A stretch of DNA of 51,413 bases, taken from assembly GCA_029856365.1 (NCBI GenBank), contig JAHQWW010000017.1, positions 1 through 51,413 of the forward strand, given 5' to 3'. The DNA is from Candidatus Hodarchaeota archaeon (lineage in GTDB: Archaea > Asgardarchaeota > Heimdallarchaeia > Hodarchaeales > Hodarchaeaceae). Position 1 is the first letter of the stretch. Every line of letters starts with the position of its first letter. The notes beneath the pieces were generated by a model. It was not told the origin of the DNA and made no database searches. It worked only from the letters and a program-made list of their open reading frames with translations. Below, one piece after another: positions 16,270-25,772 of this stretch. The translations under genes were made by a program, and so were the position numbers.

Positions 16270-17031
16270 TTATTCTGTTATGAATTTGTATATTTCATTA
16301 TTCACAGCTAGAGGTTTTTCTTGAAACACGTAATGTCCTGCTTCAGGTATTATAGTAAGTTGAGAATTCTTTATATTTTTGTGTAAGAATGTTGAATATT
16401 TTAGGGGTGTCATCTGATCATCTTGCCCCACTATAATTAATGTTTTGTTAACAACCTTATGTAACTCTGAACGAACGTCAAAATGATCACAAATAATAAA
16501 ATCTTGAAGAAAGATCCTTCCTCCATTTTTTCTTAGAACTGTTTCATTATTGAGTTTGATTTGAGCAATGGTCCTTTTGTGAAATGCTAACCTCCCCAAA
16601 AGTTCCAAAAATCGGTCAAAATCTGCTTCTATTGCATCAAAAAATGCTGGGGCTACTTTCAGCTTAGCTCCAGTGCCAATCAAAATTAATCTATCTATTA
16701 TTGACCTAGGGTATTGTAAAACAAATTGAAGCGCTATGGCTCCACCCATTGAATGACCAATTAAGTTTACATTCTCCAATTTTTGATTGATTATTATTTC
16801 GTGAACTGTTTCCACATAATCGTCCATAATTAATGATTTAGAGGGAGAACTTTGTCCATGACTTGGGAGGCTAAGAGAGATAATCCCCCAACCGTGTTGT
16901 TGAAAAAAACTCTTTTGTTTTCCCCATTGAGTTTTATCTCCTCCAGCACCATGAATAAAGACTAGATTTGGAACATCAGGCTTTGTTGGAGAATAGTAAT
17001 TAAAATCGATATGAGTCATTTTTACATTCAA
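16270..17031 (-). CDS. Alpha/beta-fold hydrolase
   Basis: A 253-residue hydrolase with the oxyanion region FIHGAGGDKTQWG (about 25-37), nucleophile elbow GHSMGG (Ser 94), acid residue in VGQDDQMTP near 205 and catalytic His in PEAGHYVFQEKP near 230. It could be a thioesterase, esterase or C-C bond hydrolase. It sits five nt after the enoyl-CoA hydratase gene, so a role on an acyl-CoA product is plausible but unproven. ATG 17019 (codon 5) is an alternative start. Confidence 0.85.
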   Translation of the reverse strand: MNVKMTHIDFNYYSPTKPDVPNLVFIHGAGGDKTQWGKQKSFFQQHGWGIISLSLPSHGQSSPSKSLIMDDYVETVHEIIINQKLENVNLIGHSMGGAIALQFVLQYPRSIIDRLILIGTGAKLKVAPAFFDAIEADFDRFLELLGRLAFHKRTIAQIKLNNETVLRKNGGRIFLQDFIICDHFDVRSELHKVVNKTLIIVGQDDQMTPLKYSTFLHKNIKNSQLTIIPEAGHYVFQEKPLAVNNEIYKFITE

Positions 17032-17036
17032 ACCGG

Positions 17037-17867
17037 TTATTCACTAAGATCATCTGTTCTATCTCTCCCCTTCCAAGGTGAGGAATTCCATTTTGCTGGT
17101 CGTTTTTCTAAAAAGGCGTTTAAGCCTTCTTTTCCTTCATCAGAAGTCCGTTGTTCAGCAATTTGTGAAATACAATATTTTCGTAATTCTTGAAATTCAG
17201 TGTCACGATTTCGTACTAACAATTGTTTAATCCTCGTCATTGCAGTGGGGCCACTTATCAATATTTGATCAAGGATATCTGCAATTTTCTGATCCAACTC
17301 GGTAATATCATTAGCAAGTTCGTGAATTAAACCAATTTCATGAGCTTTAATAGCATTAAAGCGTTCACCAGTTAGAAAGAATCGAGCTGCATTAGAAAAA
17401 CCAATTTTAGGGATTACATATGGACTAATCACCGCAGGAAGAATTCCAAGATTAACTTCAGAAAAAGCCATTTTTGCTGTTTTCACTGCTACTACTATGT
17501 CACATACAGAAATTAATCCAATACCACCTCCAAAAGCAGCACCATTAATTCGTCCTATAACAGGTTTTGGAGTGAGATATATTGTATTAAATAATTGTTC
17601 TAAACGATAAGCATCTTCATGGTTCTTCTCATAACTGAAATCTTTACTTGCCTGCATGTATTTTATGTCTGCACCTGCTGAAAATGATTTCCCTTCACCT
17701 GTCAGAACAATGGCTGTAACAGTAGTATCATTCCCTAAGTATTTGAATATAGCAGTTAATTCCTCAATCATTATTGTATTAAATGCGTTATGGACTTCTG
17801 GACGGTTTAAATTCACAATTGCAACGTGATTAATATCTTCTCTAATAATTGTTTCGTATGATTTCAA
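17037..17867 (-). CDS. Enoyl-CoA hydratase/isomerase family, probable methylglutaconyl-CoA hydratase
   Basis: A crotonase-fold protein of 276 residues. Landmarks are NLNRPEVHNAFNTIMIEEL, the first oxyanion-hole loop GKSFSAGADIKYMQ near 59-72, the second INGAAFGGGIGLISVCDIV near 108-126, and FSEVNLGILPAVISPYVI with the hydratase-type Glu near 141. The SAGAD and EVxxGxxPA layout resembles methylglutaconyl-CoA hydratase (LiuC/AtuE). It lies 24 nt downstream of the 3-methylcrotonyl-CoA carboxylase beta gene, which supports the leucine pathway step. A generic enoyl-CoA hydratase is the alternative. The C-terminal ~20 residues are polar and charged. Confidence 0.85.
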   Translation of the reverse strand: MKSYETIIREDINHVAIVNLNRPEVHNAFNTIMIEELTAIFKYLGNDTTVTAIVLTGEGKSFSAGADIKYMQASKDFSYEKNHEDAYRLEQLFNTIYLTPKPVIGRINGAAFGGGIGLISVCDIVVAVKTAKMAFSEVNLGILPAVISPYVIPKIGFSNAARFFLTGERFNAIKAHEIGLIHELANDITELDQKIADILDQILISGPTAMTRIKQLLVRNRDTEFQELRKYCISQIAEQRTSDEGKEGLNAFLEKRPAKWNSSPWKGRDRTDDLSE

Positions 17868-17891
17868 TGTAGGTTCCTCGTTTCTTAGTGG

Positions 17892-19511
17892 TTACATTCT
17901 AAAAACACCAAAATTAGTATCAGATATTGGAGCGTTTAATGTTGCAGAAATACAAAGAGCTAATACAATTCTCGTGTCTGCAGGATCGATTATTCCATCA
18001 TCCCACAATCGAGCAGTAGAATAATAAGCTGAACCCTCTCTTCCATATTTCGCAAGAATGGGTTCCATGATTTTCTTCCGCTCCTCTGGGGAAAGCTTTT
18101 TGCCTTGAGCTTCGTATTGGGCTTCTTTAACAGTTGCTAAGACGTTTGCTGCCTGTTCACCACCCATAACTGATATTCGCGCGTTAGGCCACATGAAGAG
18201 AAAGCGGGGAGAATATGCTCGTCCTGCCATTCCATAATTTCCTGCTCCAAAACTTCCACCAATTATAACGGTTATTTTCGGCACTTGAGTATTACTTACA
18301 GCCATAACCATTTTAGCTCCATCTTTTGCAATCCCTCCTGCCTCAGCATCGCTACCCACCATGAATCCAGTGATATTTTGTAGAAATATCAAAGGTGTTT
18401 TCCTTTGAGAGCAGAGATTAATAAAATGTGTTCCTTTTAAAGCACTTTCAGAAAAAAGGACTCCATTGTTTGCTAAAATGCCCACAGGATACCCCATAAT
18501 TCGTGCAAAACCGCAAACCAACGTTGTTCCATAGAGAGGTTTAAATTCATGGAAGTTAGAACTATCAATCAAGCGGACAATGATCTCATGGACATCATAT
18601 GCCTTTTTAGGATCTTTAGGAAGAATCCCATAAATTTCATTAGCAGGATAAAGAGGATCTTCAGGAGAACGGATATCTAGTTGTGTCTTAGGTGGTAAAT
18701 TAAGATGTTCAATTATTTCGCGTGTCAAATGAAGAGCATGTTCATCATTCAAAGCGTAATGATCAGAAACTCCTGAGGTACGACAATGAACATCTGCTCC
18801 TCCTAGTTCATTAGCTGTGATTTCCTCTCCTGTGGCAGCTTTAACAAGAGGAGGACCCCCTAAAAAGATAGTTCCAGTACCTTTAACAATCACTGTCTCA
18901 TCAGACATTGCAGGAACATAAGCACCCCCAGCAGTACAAGAACCCATTACCGCGCTTATCTGAGGTATCTTTTTCGCTGACATCTGAGCTTGGTTATAAA
19001 AAATTCTACCAAAATGCTCTTTATCAGGGAATACATCTGCTTGTAGAGGTAAGAAGGCACCACCAGAATCAACTAGGTACACACATGGCAATCGATTTTG
19101 TTCAGCAATTTCTTGAGCACGAAGATGTTTTTTCACGGTCATAGGATGATAAGTTCCGCCCTTAATTGTTGCATCATTTGCTATGAACATAATCTCCCGT
19201 CCACCTACCAATCCGATCCCCGTAACGATCCCTGCGTAAGGACAGGCATTATCGTACATATTATATGCCGCAAGTGGGCTTAATTCCATGAATGGAGTAT
19301 CAGGATCCAAAACCATTTCAATTCGTTTTCGAGCAAGGATTTTTTCTCGCTGAAGATGCTTTTCAATGGCCTTGGGATTACCTGCCCTCACCTGATCACA
19401 AATCTCACGATATTCTTGAAGTATATTTTGATAATGTTCATAATTTTCTTTAAACTCTTTTGAATCACTTACAACTTTACTTTTAATGACCACCATACAA
19501 GAACCAACCAT
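17892..19511 (-). CDS. mccB: 3-Methylcrotonyl-CoA carboxylase, carboxyltransferase (beta) subunit
   Basis: Transfers CO2 from carboxybiotin to an acyl-CoA. At 539 residues it matches MCC beta (LiuB) length. MCC-type features are [58 protein letters not shown] and [20 protein letters not shown]. These resemble methylcrotonyl rather than propionyl carboxyltransferases, and the adjacent methylglutaconyl-CoA hydratase-like gene fits. The second half includes [20 protein letters not shown]. The start is ATG 19511 or ATG 19496 five codons in, and neither has a clear ribosome site. Substrate is inferred from similarity; geranyl-CoA or another branched acyl-CoA is possible. The biotin subunits are encoded at 20731-22949. 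Confidence 0.9.
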   Translation of the reverse strand: MVGSCMVVIKSKVVSDSKEFKENYEHYQNILQEYREICDQVRAGNPKAIEKHLQREKILARKRIEMVLDPDTPFMELSPLAAYNMYDNACPYAGIVTGIGLVGGREIMFIANDATIKGGTYHPMTVKKHLRAQEIAEQNRLPCVYLVDSGGAFLPLQADVFPDKEHFGRIFYNQAQMSAKKIPQISAVMGSCTAGGAYVPAMSDETVIVKGTGTIFLGGPPLVKAATGEEITANELGGADVHCRTSGVSDHYALNDEHALHLTREIIEHLNLPPKTQLDIRSPEDPLYPANEIYGILPKDPKKAYDVHEIIVRLIDSSNFHEFKPLYGTTLVCGFARIMGYPVGILANNGVLFSESALKGTHFINLCSQRKTPLIFLQNITGFMVGSDAEAGGIAKDGAKMVMAVSNTQVPKITVIIGGSFGAGNYGMAGRAYSPRFLFMWPNARISVMGGEQAANVLATVKEAQYEAQGKKLSPEERKKIMEPILAKYGREGSAYYSTARLWDDGIIDPADTRIVLALCISATLNAPISDTNFGVFRM

Positions 19512-19648
19512 GGAAGAGCATTCGAGAGAAAAGAAAGATCCACTATAAAGCGTTTCTGAAAGATATAATTTAATATTTCTTTCTAGTAAAATCAGTACTA
19601 ATTAAAAACCAAAAGAATTTCTAAGGGTGTTACGGATTCCCAGACCGA

Positions 19649-19662
19649 AACACGACCGTGTT
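19649..19662. promoter_or_regulatory. Dyad in a locally GC-rich patch upstream of mccB
   Basis: AACACG-AC-CGTGTT is a perfect 6-bp-arm dyad about 138 nt upstream of ATG 19511. It lies in a patch (about 19621-19690) that is noticeably richer in G+C than its surroundings and has further pairing potential. It could be an operator or part of a structured RNA. The rest of the gap 19512-19843 shows no gene. Confidence 0.35.
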
Positions 19663-19843
19663 GGAAGAGGGAGTTATTCCATCTCTGTTAAAATGTTTTT
19701 TCATTCTATTGTCATTTAAGAACAATAATTATATCAGATTGATTTCTTAGGTGGCTATAAAAAAGTGTCTAATTTTCTTGTTGGTCAATAATAACACCTC
19801 TGGAACCTATATCTTTAGAGAATGACCTTTTTTCCGAACACTC

Positions 19844-20203
19844 GTGCGTCTTATGCCCTCTGTTGATAAAATTCTGACCTCGAGAAATGAACTTCTTGAA
19901 CATTTACAGATATTCTTCAAAGAAAGATTGAATTTTTCTAATAGAAATTCCTTCTCATCAGCTTCTTTTTCATTATACTCTTATCAAGAACCCTCTTTTG
20001 ATAAACATACTGTTGGATCTTTTCATGAATCATCAGTACAGAATTATTGTCCTTATAATAATTCCAAAAATAAGTCTTTCAGAAAACTAATTCAAGAATC
20101 TCAAATTTCACCTCTCAATATGAACAACTGCTTGTTTAATAATTATTCACAAAACTTGAAGAAAAATTCATTGAGAGATTTGAGGCAATCCTGCCATGAA
20201 TGA
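19844..20203 (+). CDS. Unknown protein, Ser/Asn-rich, 119 residues
   Basis: An unrecognised ORF lying between mccB and the biotin genes but on the opposite strand. It is rich in Ser, Asn and Phe (SNRNSFSSASFSLYSYQEPS), with no membrane segment or known motif. Start is GTG 19844 or ATG 19853. It overlaps the next ORF by 8 nt, which suggests translational coupling. The tandem arrangement of two long ORFs makes chance unlikely, although the composition is unusual. Confidence 0.45.
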   Translation: MRLMPSVDKILTSRNELLEHLQIFFKERLNFSNRNSFSSASFSLYSYQEPSFDKHTVGSFHESSVQNYCPYNNSKNKSFRKLIQESQISPLNMNNCLFNNYSQNLKKNSLRDLRQSCHE

Positions 20204-20543
20204 CAAGCTAGAATCATATTCCGATTTCTATGAATGTTCGCTCCAACTGGTTCCATGGACTAAAGGAACAGATCTACTGGGAAACACCTTTAAACAGGTT
20301 AAAGCACAGGCGATGACTCTTTGTCAGTTACTACATTGGAAGCATAATTACTTATTATTTCCCAAACCAACCTTAATTACTGCTCAAACCTTTGTATTTT
20401 GGATACACACTTTTATTCTTGATTCAGCTTTACGTCTTACAGGAGTACAGGGTGGATTTAAAGTGGCTCAAAAAAAGCCTCTACTCCCTGATTCTTCGAC
20501 CTATAAGGGAAAAAAACGTCGGGTCCTGAAAAAAATCGATTAA
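20196..20543 (+). CDS. Unknown protein, 115 residues, coupled to the preceding ORF
   Basis: An unrecognised ORF beginning at ATG 20196 inside the end of the Ser/Asn-rich ORF. The middle (about 45-85) has aromatic and hydrophobic residues (ITAQTFVFWIHTFILDSAL) that could form a helix or hairpin. The C-terminus is strongly basic (KKPLL...KGKKRRVLKK). No known domain. With its partner it interrupts the otherwise minus-strand MCC cluster. Confidence 0.45.
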   Translation: MNDKLESYSDFYECSLQLVPWTKGTDLLGNTFKQVKAQAMTLCQLLHWKHNYLLFPKPTLITAQTFVFWIHTFILDSALRLTGVQGGFKVAQKKPLLPDSSTYKGKKRRVLKKID

Positions 20544-20730
20544 ACATTATGGCTGTAATAATCAATAATCCAATAGTAAAAGTTTTCTTTCAATCCTTCC
20601 CTTTACTTTCATTTTCTTCCATATTCCAAATTAATTCAAAAAAAAATCAAATTATTATCATTGGAATTCTTAAATTAACCCTTCGATGAAAAAATTTCTT
20701 TATTCCATCCTTATTTTCTTCCATATGCCA

Positions 20731-21249
20731 TTAACCTTCTTCTATTTCGATTAATGGCACATTGGCTTCAATCTGATCCCCTTCAGGAAAAAAAACTTTT
20801 TTTACTGTTCCATCAAAGGGCGCAGCGATTTTATTCTCCATTTTCATGGCTTCAACCACAATGAGATCTTGACCTTTTTTCACGCGGTCTCCAGGCTTAA
20901 CCAACAATTTTACAATTCTGCCAGGCATAGGACTAGATAAACTCCCTAAATCTTCTTCCGCTTCACCGAACTCTTCCGCAGTTTCGCTAACCCGCGTTAT
21001 TTCGTAGTCTTCACCATCTAAATGAATGAATCTAACATCGCCATCTTTAGCTACCGAACATTTGTAGATAACATTGTCCAAAGAAAATTGAAATTGGCCA
21101 GTACCAAGGACTTTAGCACTAACTTGAAGCTCCTTCTCCTCTGCTCCATCCCCCCTATGAATCATTACTACATATGAATTGTTTTTATTCCGACGAAGTC
21201 GAACTTCAAACCTGTGTTTACCATCATCGAAATTAAAAACTTCGCTCAT
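20731..21249 (-). CDS. Biotin carrier (BCCP) subunit of acyl-CoA carboxylase
   Basis: Carries biotin between the carboxylase and carboxyltransferase. The biotinyl domain occupies about 105-172 with EAMKMEN and biotinylated Lys 136, framed by SSPMPGRIVKLLVKPGD and APFDGTVKKVFF. Residues 1-100 form a beta-rich segment like the BT/linker region of MCC or PCC alpha chains. GGAG sits in the 8-nt gap after the biotin carboxylase stop, so the two are coupled. Together they total about 735 residues, close to a single MCC/PCC alpha subunit. The split layout is usual in archaea. Confidence 0.92.
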   Translation of the reverse strand: MSEVFNFDDGKHRFEVRLRRNKNNSYVVMIHRGDGAEEKELQVSAKVLGTGQFQFSLDNVIYKCSVAKDGDVRFIHLDGEDYEITRVSETAEEFGEAEEDLGSLSSPMPGRIVKLLVKPGDRVKKGQDLIVVEAMKMENKIAAPFDGTVKKVFFPEGDQIEANVPLIEIEEG

Positions 21250-21257
21250 GGTTGCTC

Positions 21258-22949
21258 CTACTTTTCATCCTTGTTAAGTTTCCACGAGCCTAAGCTTCTC
21301 CAAGGAGAGAAAGGATCTGAATCAGGGAGGAATGAGGATCCAATATCTTTTCCTTTGACTGGAATAATCTTCTTAATAGCCTTTTTCCCTCTACCTAAGG
21401 TGCCAGTTATTTTATCTGAAATTACATCAAGACTTTCTCGGCCCCATGTTCCCATTTTTCGCCAGATCACCGTTGAATGCTGATCTATACCATTTAACAC
21501 TACGGATGCGTTGACATCGTTACCTGTTGTCATAAAAGGTTCCATTACCTCAAAAAGGGCGGCTGCTAATAAGACTTCATTGGGGGTTTCTTTATATTCT
21601 CTCCACTTATAGAAATGAGCATCGACAAAGTCAGTATGAGTATCCCCAGACAGAAAATTGGGATGGTTGAGAACCTCTTTTAAAAAGGGGATATTAGTCT
21701 TCACTCCTTGAGCAGAGTAATTACGTAACGCCCAACGCATTTTTTGAATTGCTTCTTCGCGATTCTCAGCTTGGACAATTAATTTTGCAATCATAGAGTC
21801 GTAAAACGTAGAAACTTCCCCTCCGGAAGTAGGTATTCCCAAATCAGTGCGAATATTGACACCAACAGGAAATTGCATCTGGTAAATCTTCCCTGCAGTA
21901 GGCATGAACTGTTTTTCTGGATTTTCTGCATAAATACGGAATTCTAATGCATGACCTCGTCCAAGTACATCCTCTTGTTTCAATGTAATCTCTTGGCCAG
22001 CTGCTATTTTGATTTGCCATTTGACAAGATCTACACCTGTGGTAGCTTCGGTAATCGTGTGTTCCACTTGTAATCGAGCATTAATTTCCATAAAATAAAA
22101 ATTATTATCCTGATCAAGAATAAATTCAACGGAGCCAGCGTTAGTATAATTTACTGCGCGAGCGGCAGCAATGGCTACCTCTCCCATCTGTTTCCTCAAA
22201 TCGTCATCCAACGCCATAGAAGGTGTTTCTTCAATGATTTTCTGATGACGTCGTTGGATTGAACACTCCCGTTCATTTAAATGAATGATATTCCCAAAAT
22301 GATCTCCTAAAATTTGAAACTCTATATGACGTATATGTTCAAAGTATTTTTCGAGAAAAACATCACCATTGCCAAAAGCAGCTTTAGCTTCTCGGCGGGC
22401 ACTATCATACAAAGAAAAAAACTCTTCTTTAGAGTTAACAATCCGCATACCCCGTCCCCCACCACCAGCAGCAGCTTTAATTAAGAGTGGAAAACCAATT
22501 TCTTGAGCTTTCTTCAAGAGGTATTTTTTGTTACGAGATCCTCCATGATAACCTGGAATGACTGGAATATTTGCAGCTTTCATTGTTTTTTTGGCCTGAA
22601 TCTTATCACCAACCGCATGGAGAGCTTCAGGGGTGGGACCAATCCAAATCAATCCTGCATCAATGACTTTCTTCGCGAATTCGGCATTTTCAGATAAAAA
22701 ACCATATCCAGGATGAATGGCTTCTGATCCACTCTCGAGAGCTACATTGATGATTTTATTCATATTCAGATAACTTTCAGATGGCTTAGGATCTCCCAGA
22801 GGATAAGCAAAATCTGCAGCATGAACCTGAACGGCATCCTCATCGACATCAGAATAGACAGCAACGGTTTCGATTCCCATCTCTTGAGCAGAACCAATAA
22901 CTCGACTGGCGATTTCTCCTCTATTAGCAACGAGAATCCGATTAAACAT
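21258..22949 (-). CDS. accC: Biotin carboxylase subunit of acyl-CoA carboxylase
   Basis: ATP-dependent carboxylation of biotin. The N-terminus FNRILVANRGEIASRV is canonical. Further landmarks are YGFLSENAEFAKKV, the ATP-grasp loop KAAAGGGGRGMRIV near 157-170, ECSIQRRHQKIIEETPS, FMEINARLQVEHTITE near 285-300 and FRIYAENPEKQFMPTAG. At about 563 residues it exceeds bare AccC (~450) and includes a C-terminal extension of ~100 residues that probably starts the BT domain. I chose ATG 22949 over GTG 22958 because it matches the family N-terminus. It works with the BCCP at 20731 and most likely with mccB. Confidence 0.93.
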   Translation of the reverse strand: MFNRILVANRGEIASRVIGSAQEMGIETVAVYSDVDEDAVQVHAADFAYPLGDPKPSESYLNMNKIINVALESGSEAIHPGYGFLSENAEFAKKVIDAGLIWIGPTPEALHAVGDKIQAKKTMKAANIPVIPGYHGGSRNKKYLLKKAQEIGFPLLIKAAAGGGGRGMRIVNSKEEFFSLYDSARREAKAAFGNGDVFLEKYFEHIRHIEFQILGDHFGNIIHLNERECSIQRRHQKIIEETPSMALDDDLRKQMGEVAIAAARAVNYTNAGSVEFILDQDNNFYFMEINARLQVEHTITEATTGVDLVKWQIKIAAGQEITLKQEDVLGRGHALEFRIYAENPEKQFMPTAGKIYQMQFPVGVNIRTDLGIPTSGGEVSTFYDSMIAKLIVQAENREEAIQKMRWALRNYSAQGVKTNIPFLKEVLNHPNFLSGDTHTDFVDAHFYKWREYKETPNEVLLAAALFEVMEPFMTTGNDVNASVVLNGIDQHSTVIWRKMGTWGRESLDVISDKITGTLGRGKKAIKKIIPVKGKDIGSSFLPDSDPFSPWRSLGSWKLNKDEK

Positions 22950-23108
22950 GAAAACCACATTAATACTTTTCTGAGCTGAGGATTGAGCCTTTATTACTAG
23001 TCTACTAGGTTAGGATCGGATGAAGATCATTCTGGGATCTCCATAAGTTGGAGTCCATCAGATGTTCATAAAAATAACCATTCGTAAGGGATAAATAAAG
23101 GTTTGCTC

Positions 23109-23140
23109 ATACATATAAGTCATAGGGGTCTTATATGTAT
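23109..23140. repeat. Perfect 11-bp inverted repeat in the gap between accC and the NfeD-like gene
   Basis: ATACATATAAG (23109-23119) and its exact complement (23130-23140) flank a 10-nt loop. It lies about 160 nt upstream of accC and almost 500 nt upstream of the NfeD-like gene. It could be an operator or an RNA hairpin. The gap 22950-23621 is otherwise AT-rich. A 70-codon minus-strand ORF across it shows no coding features. Confidence 0.45.
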
Positions 23141-23621
23141 ACGTGATATGGGTGTCATTGATTCTTGCTTTAAATTGGATGAAACGACATTTGGTATCTT
23201 TAAACTGTTTTAATAATTGTACATGAGATTTAAAAGGTATGATCCCCAATTTAGGCAGCAAATTCGTCAATATTCATCGATTAATATGTAATTTCCCAAG
23301 TATTCCTGGAAATACGTAATTTATTACTGGATACTTTCTTACAATTCTTGACCCCGTCCTTTTTATTATTTACGTAGAATACTTCTTATAACTCTATGAG
23401 CTCAAAGAATTTTAATATACAATTACTAATGATATATTTCAAATTTTATCTTAATTTATACAATAAAAGCAAATTTAGATAATAATTTCAAGATAATAAG
23501 AATAAAAGGGTTTGAAGTGAGTAAAAATCTTTCGTTAATTTGAGGTTATGTTCTATATCAAGGTGAAGTTCTGCAAGGCAAAAATATAAGAAGGCTTATA
23601 ACCCAAGAGGAAGTGAACAAC

Positions 23622-24398
23622 ATGGCACCAATCGATTTTAACCTTCTCTTATTAATCCTAAAACAGATTTGTTTGGGCAGCTTGATCTCTGGATTAATCA
23701 TTTTCTTTCTAACACTCTTCCTTCAAGGGAGTCATTTATTTCACTATGGTGCTGATCTCGATCACGATATTGATCATGATGTTTCTTTAGATCATGGGGT
23801 CGCTTTAGATAAGGATTTTTCTTTAGATCATGATGTTTCTCTCGATGTTGATGCAGATGTTGATATCGATACCGATGTTGGTATTCATATGGACCATGAC
23901 GCTAGCGTTGGTGTTGACAAACATCTTGGTTTAGATGATCATGGTGTAGACACTCCAGCACCATTAATGCTTTTACTAGGAACGTTTATGATAACCTTTG
24001 GGGGTTCAGGTACAGTTTTAATAGAAGCTGCTATTCATCCCTTGATTCTGGTTGTAATCATTTTTGGGTTGCCATTTGTTACCACTTATCTTGTTTCTAA
24101 GATTTGGGAGAAAATTGCTGTCTCAGAAATTTATGAAACCGCTTTAGAAACCATAAAGGCCGATGATCCAGTCAAGACACTGACTACTGTTGATGAAAAA
24201 GGTGGCCTCGTAGTAATTGAAACCTCCTCAGTTCATGGGCCCGTCAAAATGGCCGCTAAAACCAAGTATGGGGCGATTGCTAGAGGTATGACCGCCTATG
24301 TCGTTGAAATCCAAGAAAACACACTAATTATAGATGAATGGTCTTCGACAGAAACAGAAAAAAAGCTAATTCCCGAAGGTACTGTAAAATGGGAGTGA
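23622..24398 (+). CDS. NfeD-like (YuaF-type) membrane protein with Asp/His-rich loop
   Basis: A partner-type protein for flotillins. One membrane segment lies at about 10-35 (ICLGSLISGLIIFFLTLFL). It is followed by an 80-residue region of DHD/LDHDVSLD/VDADVDID repeats, a second hydrophobic hairpin at ~113-155 (LLLGTFMITFGGSGTVLI), and a C-terminal OB-like domain (VDEKGGLVVIETSSVHGPV...GMTAYVVEIQENTLII). This is the NfeD1b/YuaF layout. It sits 32 nt upstream of the flotillin-like gene, as in yuaF-yuaG. The Asp/His repeat could bind divalent metals. ATG 23622 is preferred over GTG 23613 because the GAGGAAGTG ribosome site fits it. Confidence 0.8.
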   Translation: MAPIDFNLLLLILKQICLGSLISGLIIFFLTLFLQGSHLFHYGADLDHDIDHDVSLDHGVALDKDFSLDHDVSLDVDADVDIDTDVGIHMDHDASVGVDKHLGLDDHGVDTPAPLMLLLGTFMITFGGSGTVLIEAAIHPLILVVIIFGLPFVTTYLVSKIWEKIAVSEIYETALETIKADDPVKTLTTVDEKGGLVVIETSSVHGPVKMAAKTKYGAIARGMTAYVVEIQENTLIIDEWSSTETEKKLIPEGTVKWE

Positions 24399-24430
24399 GA
24401 GAAACTTAAAGCAAATTTTTGGTGAAAAAA

Positions 24431-25723
24431 ATGAAAAAAGAATTATTTTATATTGGTGGTTTGTTTATTGGTTTTGTTGCTGTTGCCATAGTGATTATGG
24501 CTGCGGCTCCTCAACTAATTCCTTATATCTCGATAGCTTTCGTCTTTCTATTCTTATTATTTCTTTTCTTCATCATATTTTATCTCTCTCGATTTAAAAA
24601 ATTTAAAACCAATGAATATGTCATTCATTTCCGACGTGGACAAGTTAAACGAGCTGGTACAGGTGGGACTGTGATACTCTGGCCTGTCTTCGATGAAGTA
24701 ATAGTTATTCCTACTACTGTTCAACAAACCTTATTGGAAGCTCGTGAAAAAGTTGTTTCTTATGAATACCAAGATGTCGCATTAACCGCATTTGTCTATT
24801 GGAGAGTTACAAATCCCGAGATTTCCTTTTCTAAAGTAAGTTGGAACCCTGCACGATCTGATTATGTTGAAAAGGCAATTAAAAATGCCACTGAGGCAAT
24901 TATTCGAACGACATGTGCTAATATGAAAATAGAGCAAATTATTCGTAATCGTGTAGAGATCATCAAAAATGTTACTACAGAACTTCATGCGCTTGCTGGA
25001 GATTGGGGGGTAACTATTGAATCTATTGAAATCCGAGATGTCGAAGTCCTTGATGACCGACTCAAAGACAATTTAGAAGCTGTGAAAAAGATCGAAGAAG
25101 CACAGAATGCACAACTTCGGCAAGCTGAAATGGAAGAACGTGTTCAACTCCGTAACCTTGATGTGCGACAAAAAACAGGCATGTCAGACCAAGAGGTTAA
25201 ACTTTCTATCGAAACAAAAGCTAAAAAGAGAGAAATTCAAATCGCTCAATTAGAGCAAGAGCGCGCAATAATTGCAGCTGAAACAGAACGTCGACAAAAA
25301 CAAATCAACGCAGAAGCAGAAAAATACCTTAGAGTCACACAGGAAGTCGGTGTAGAAGCTGAACGTATTCGTCAACAAGCGGAGGCACGTAAAGACCAAT
25401 TACTAGCAGAAGCAGAAGGTGAAGCTGCTAAGATCACTCAGACTCAAATTGCTCTAGCTAAGGGAATTCTTGAACAGGCAAAGGCCTTAAGTCAAGCAGA
25501 CGAAAAATATATTCAGTTAAAGACGTTGGATATGCTTCCTGAAGTTTTTAAGAATATCAACGTAGATCGAATGATATTACTTGGAGAAGGACAAGATGCA
25601 TATAAATCTGTAGCACAAATGATTCTCCCCTTCATGGAGCTAGCTAAAGAAGTGGGGTTAACAGGAGGAAAAGTACCAGCAAGTAATCCTGAAAAACAAA
25701 AAAGAAAACGTAATTCGAGCTGA
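24431..25723 (+). CDS. Flotillin-like SPFH-domain protein
   Basis: A membrane scaffold protein of about 430 residues. N-terminal hydrophobic segments span ~5-50, then the SPFH/band-7 domain to ~215 (FRRGQVKRAGTGGTVILWPV, VALTAFVYWRVTNPEISF, VTIESIEIRDVEVLDDRLKD). A long coiled coil follows to ~360 (EAEKYLRVTQEVGVEAERIR, QLLAEAEGEAAKITQTQIAL), then a short basic tail. The layout matches YuaG/FloT. It is co-transcribed with the NfeD-like gene. ATG 24431 was chosen because GGTG sits at ideal spacing. TTG 24419 and GTG 24422 are alternatives. A nine-T run follows the stop. Confidence 0.88.
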   Translation: MKKELFYIGGLFIGFVAVAIVIMAAAPQLIPYISIAFVFLFLLFLFFIIFYLSRFKKFKTNEYVIHFRRGQVKRAGTGGTVILWPVFDEVIVIPTTVQQTLLEAREKVVSYEYQDVALTAFVYWRVTNPEISFSKVSWNPARSDYVEKAIKNATEAIIRTTCANMKIEQIIRNRVEIIKNVTTELHALAGDWGVTIESIEIRDVEVLDDRLKDNLEAVKKIEEAQNAQLRQAEMEERVQLRNLDVRQKTGMSDQEVKLSIETKAKKREIQIAQLEQERAIIAAETERRQKQINAEAEKYLRVTQEVGVEAERIRQQAEARKDQLLAEAEGEAAKITQTQIALAKGILEQAKALSQADEKYIQLKTLDMLPEVFKNINVDRMILLGEGQDAYKSVAQMILPFMELAKEVGLTGGKVPASNPEKQKRKRNSS

Positions 25724-25750
25724 TAAATAACTCTTCAAATCAAGGAGGGA

Positions 25751-25759
25751 TTTTTTTTT
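25751..25759 (+). terminator. Poly-T transcription terminator after the flotillin gene
   Basis: Nine consecutive T residues on the plus strand, 28 nt after the flotillin stop, with no hairpin. This is the typical archaeal intrinsic terminator for the NfeD-flotillin pair, just before the convergent longin-like gene. Confidence 0.5.
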
Positions 25760-25772
25760 CAAAACATTTAAG

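Noticed and set aside
23058..23270. 70-codon minus-strand ORF between accC and the NfeD-like gene
   Set aside because: It spans the 11-bp inverted repeat, has no recognisable domain, and lacks a start signal. Likely chance.
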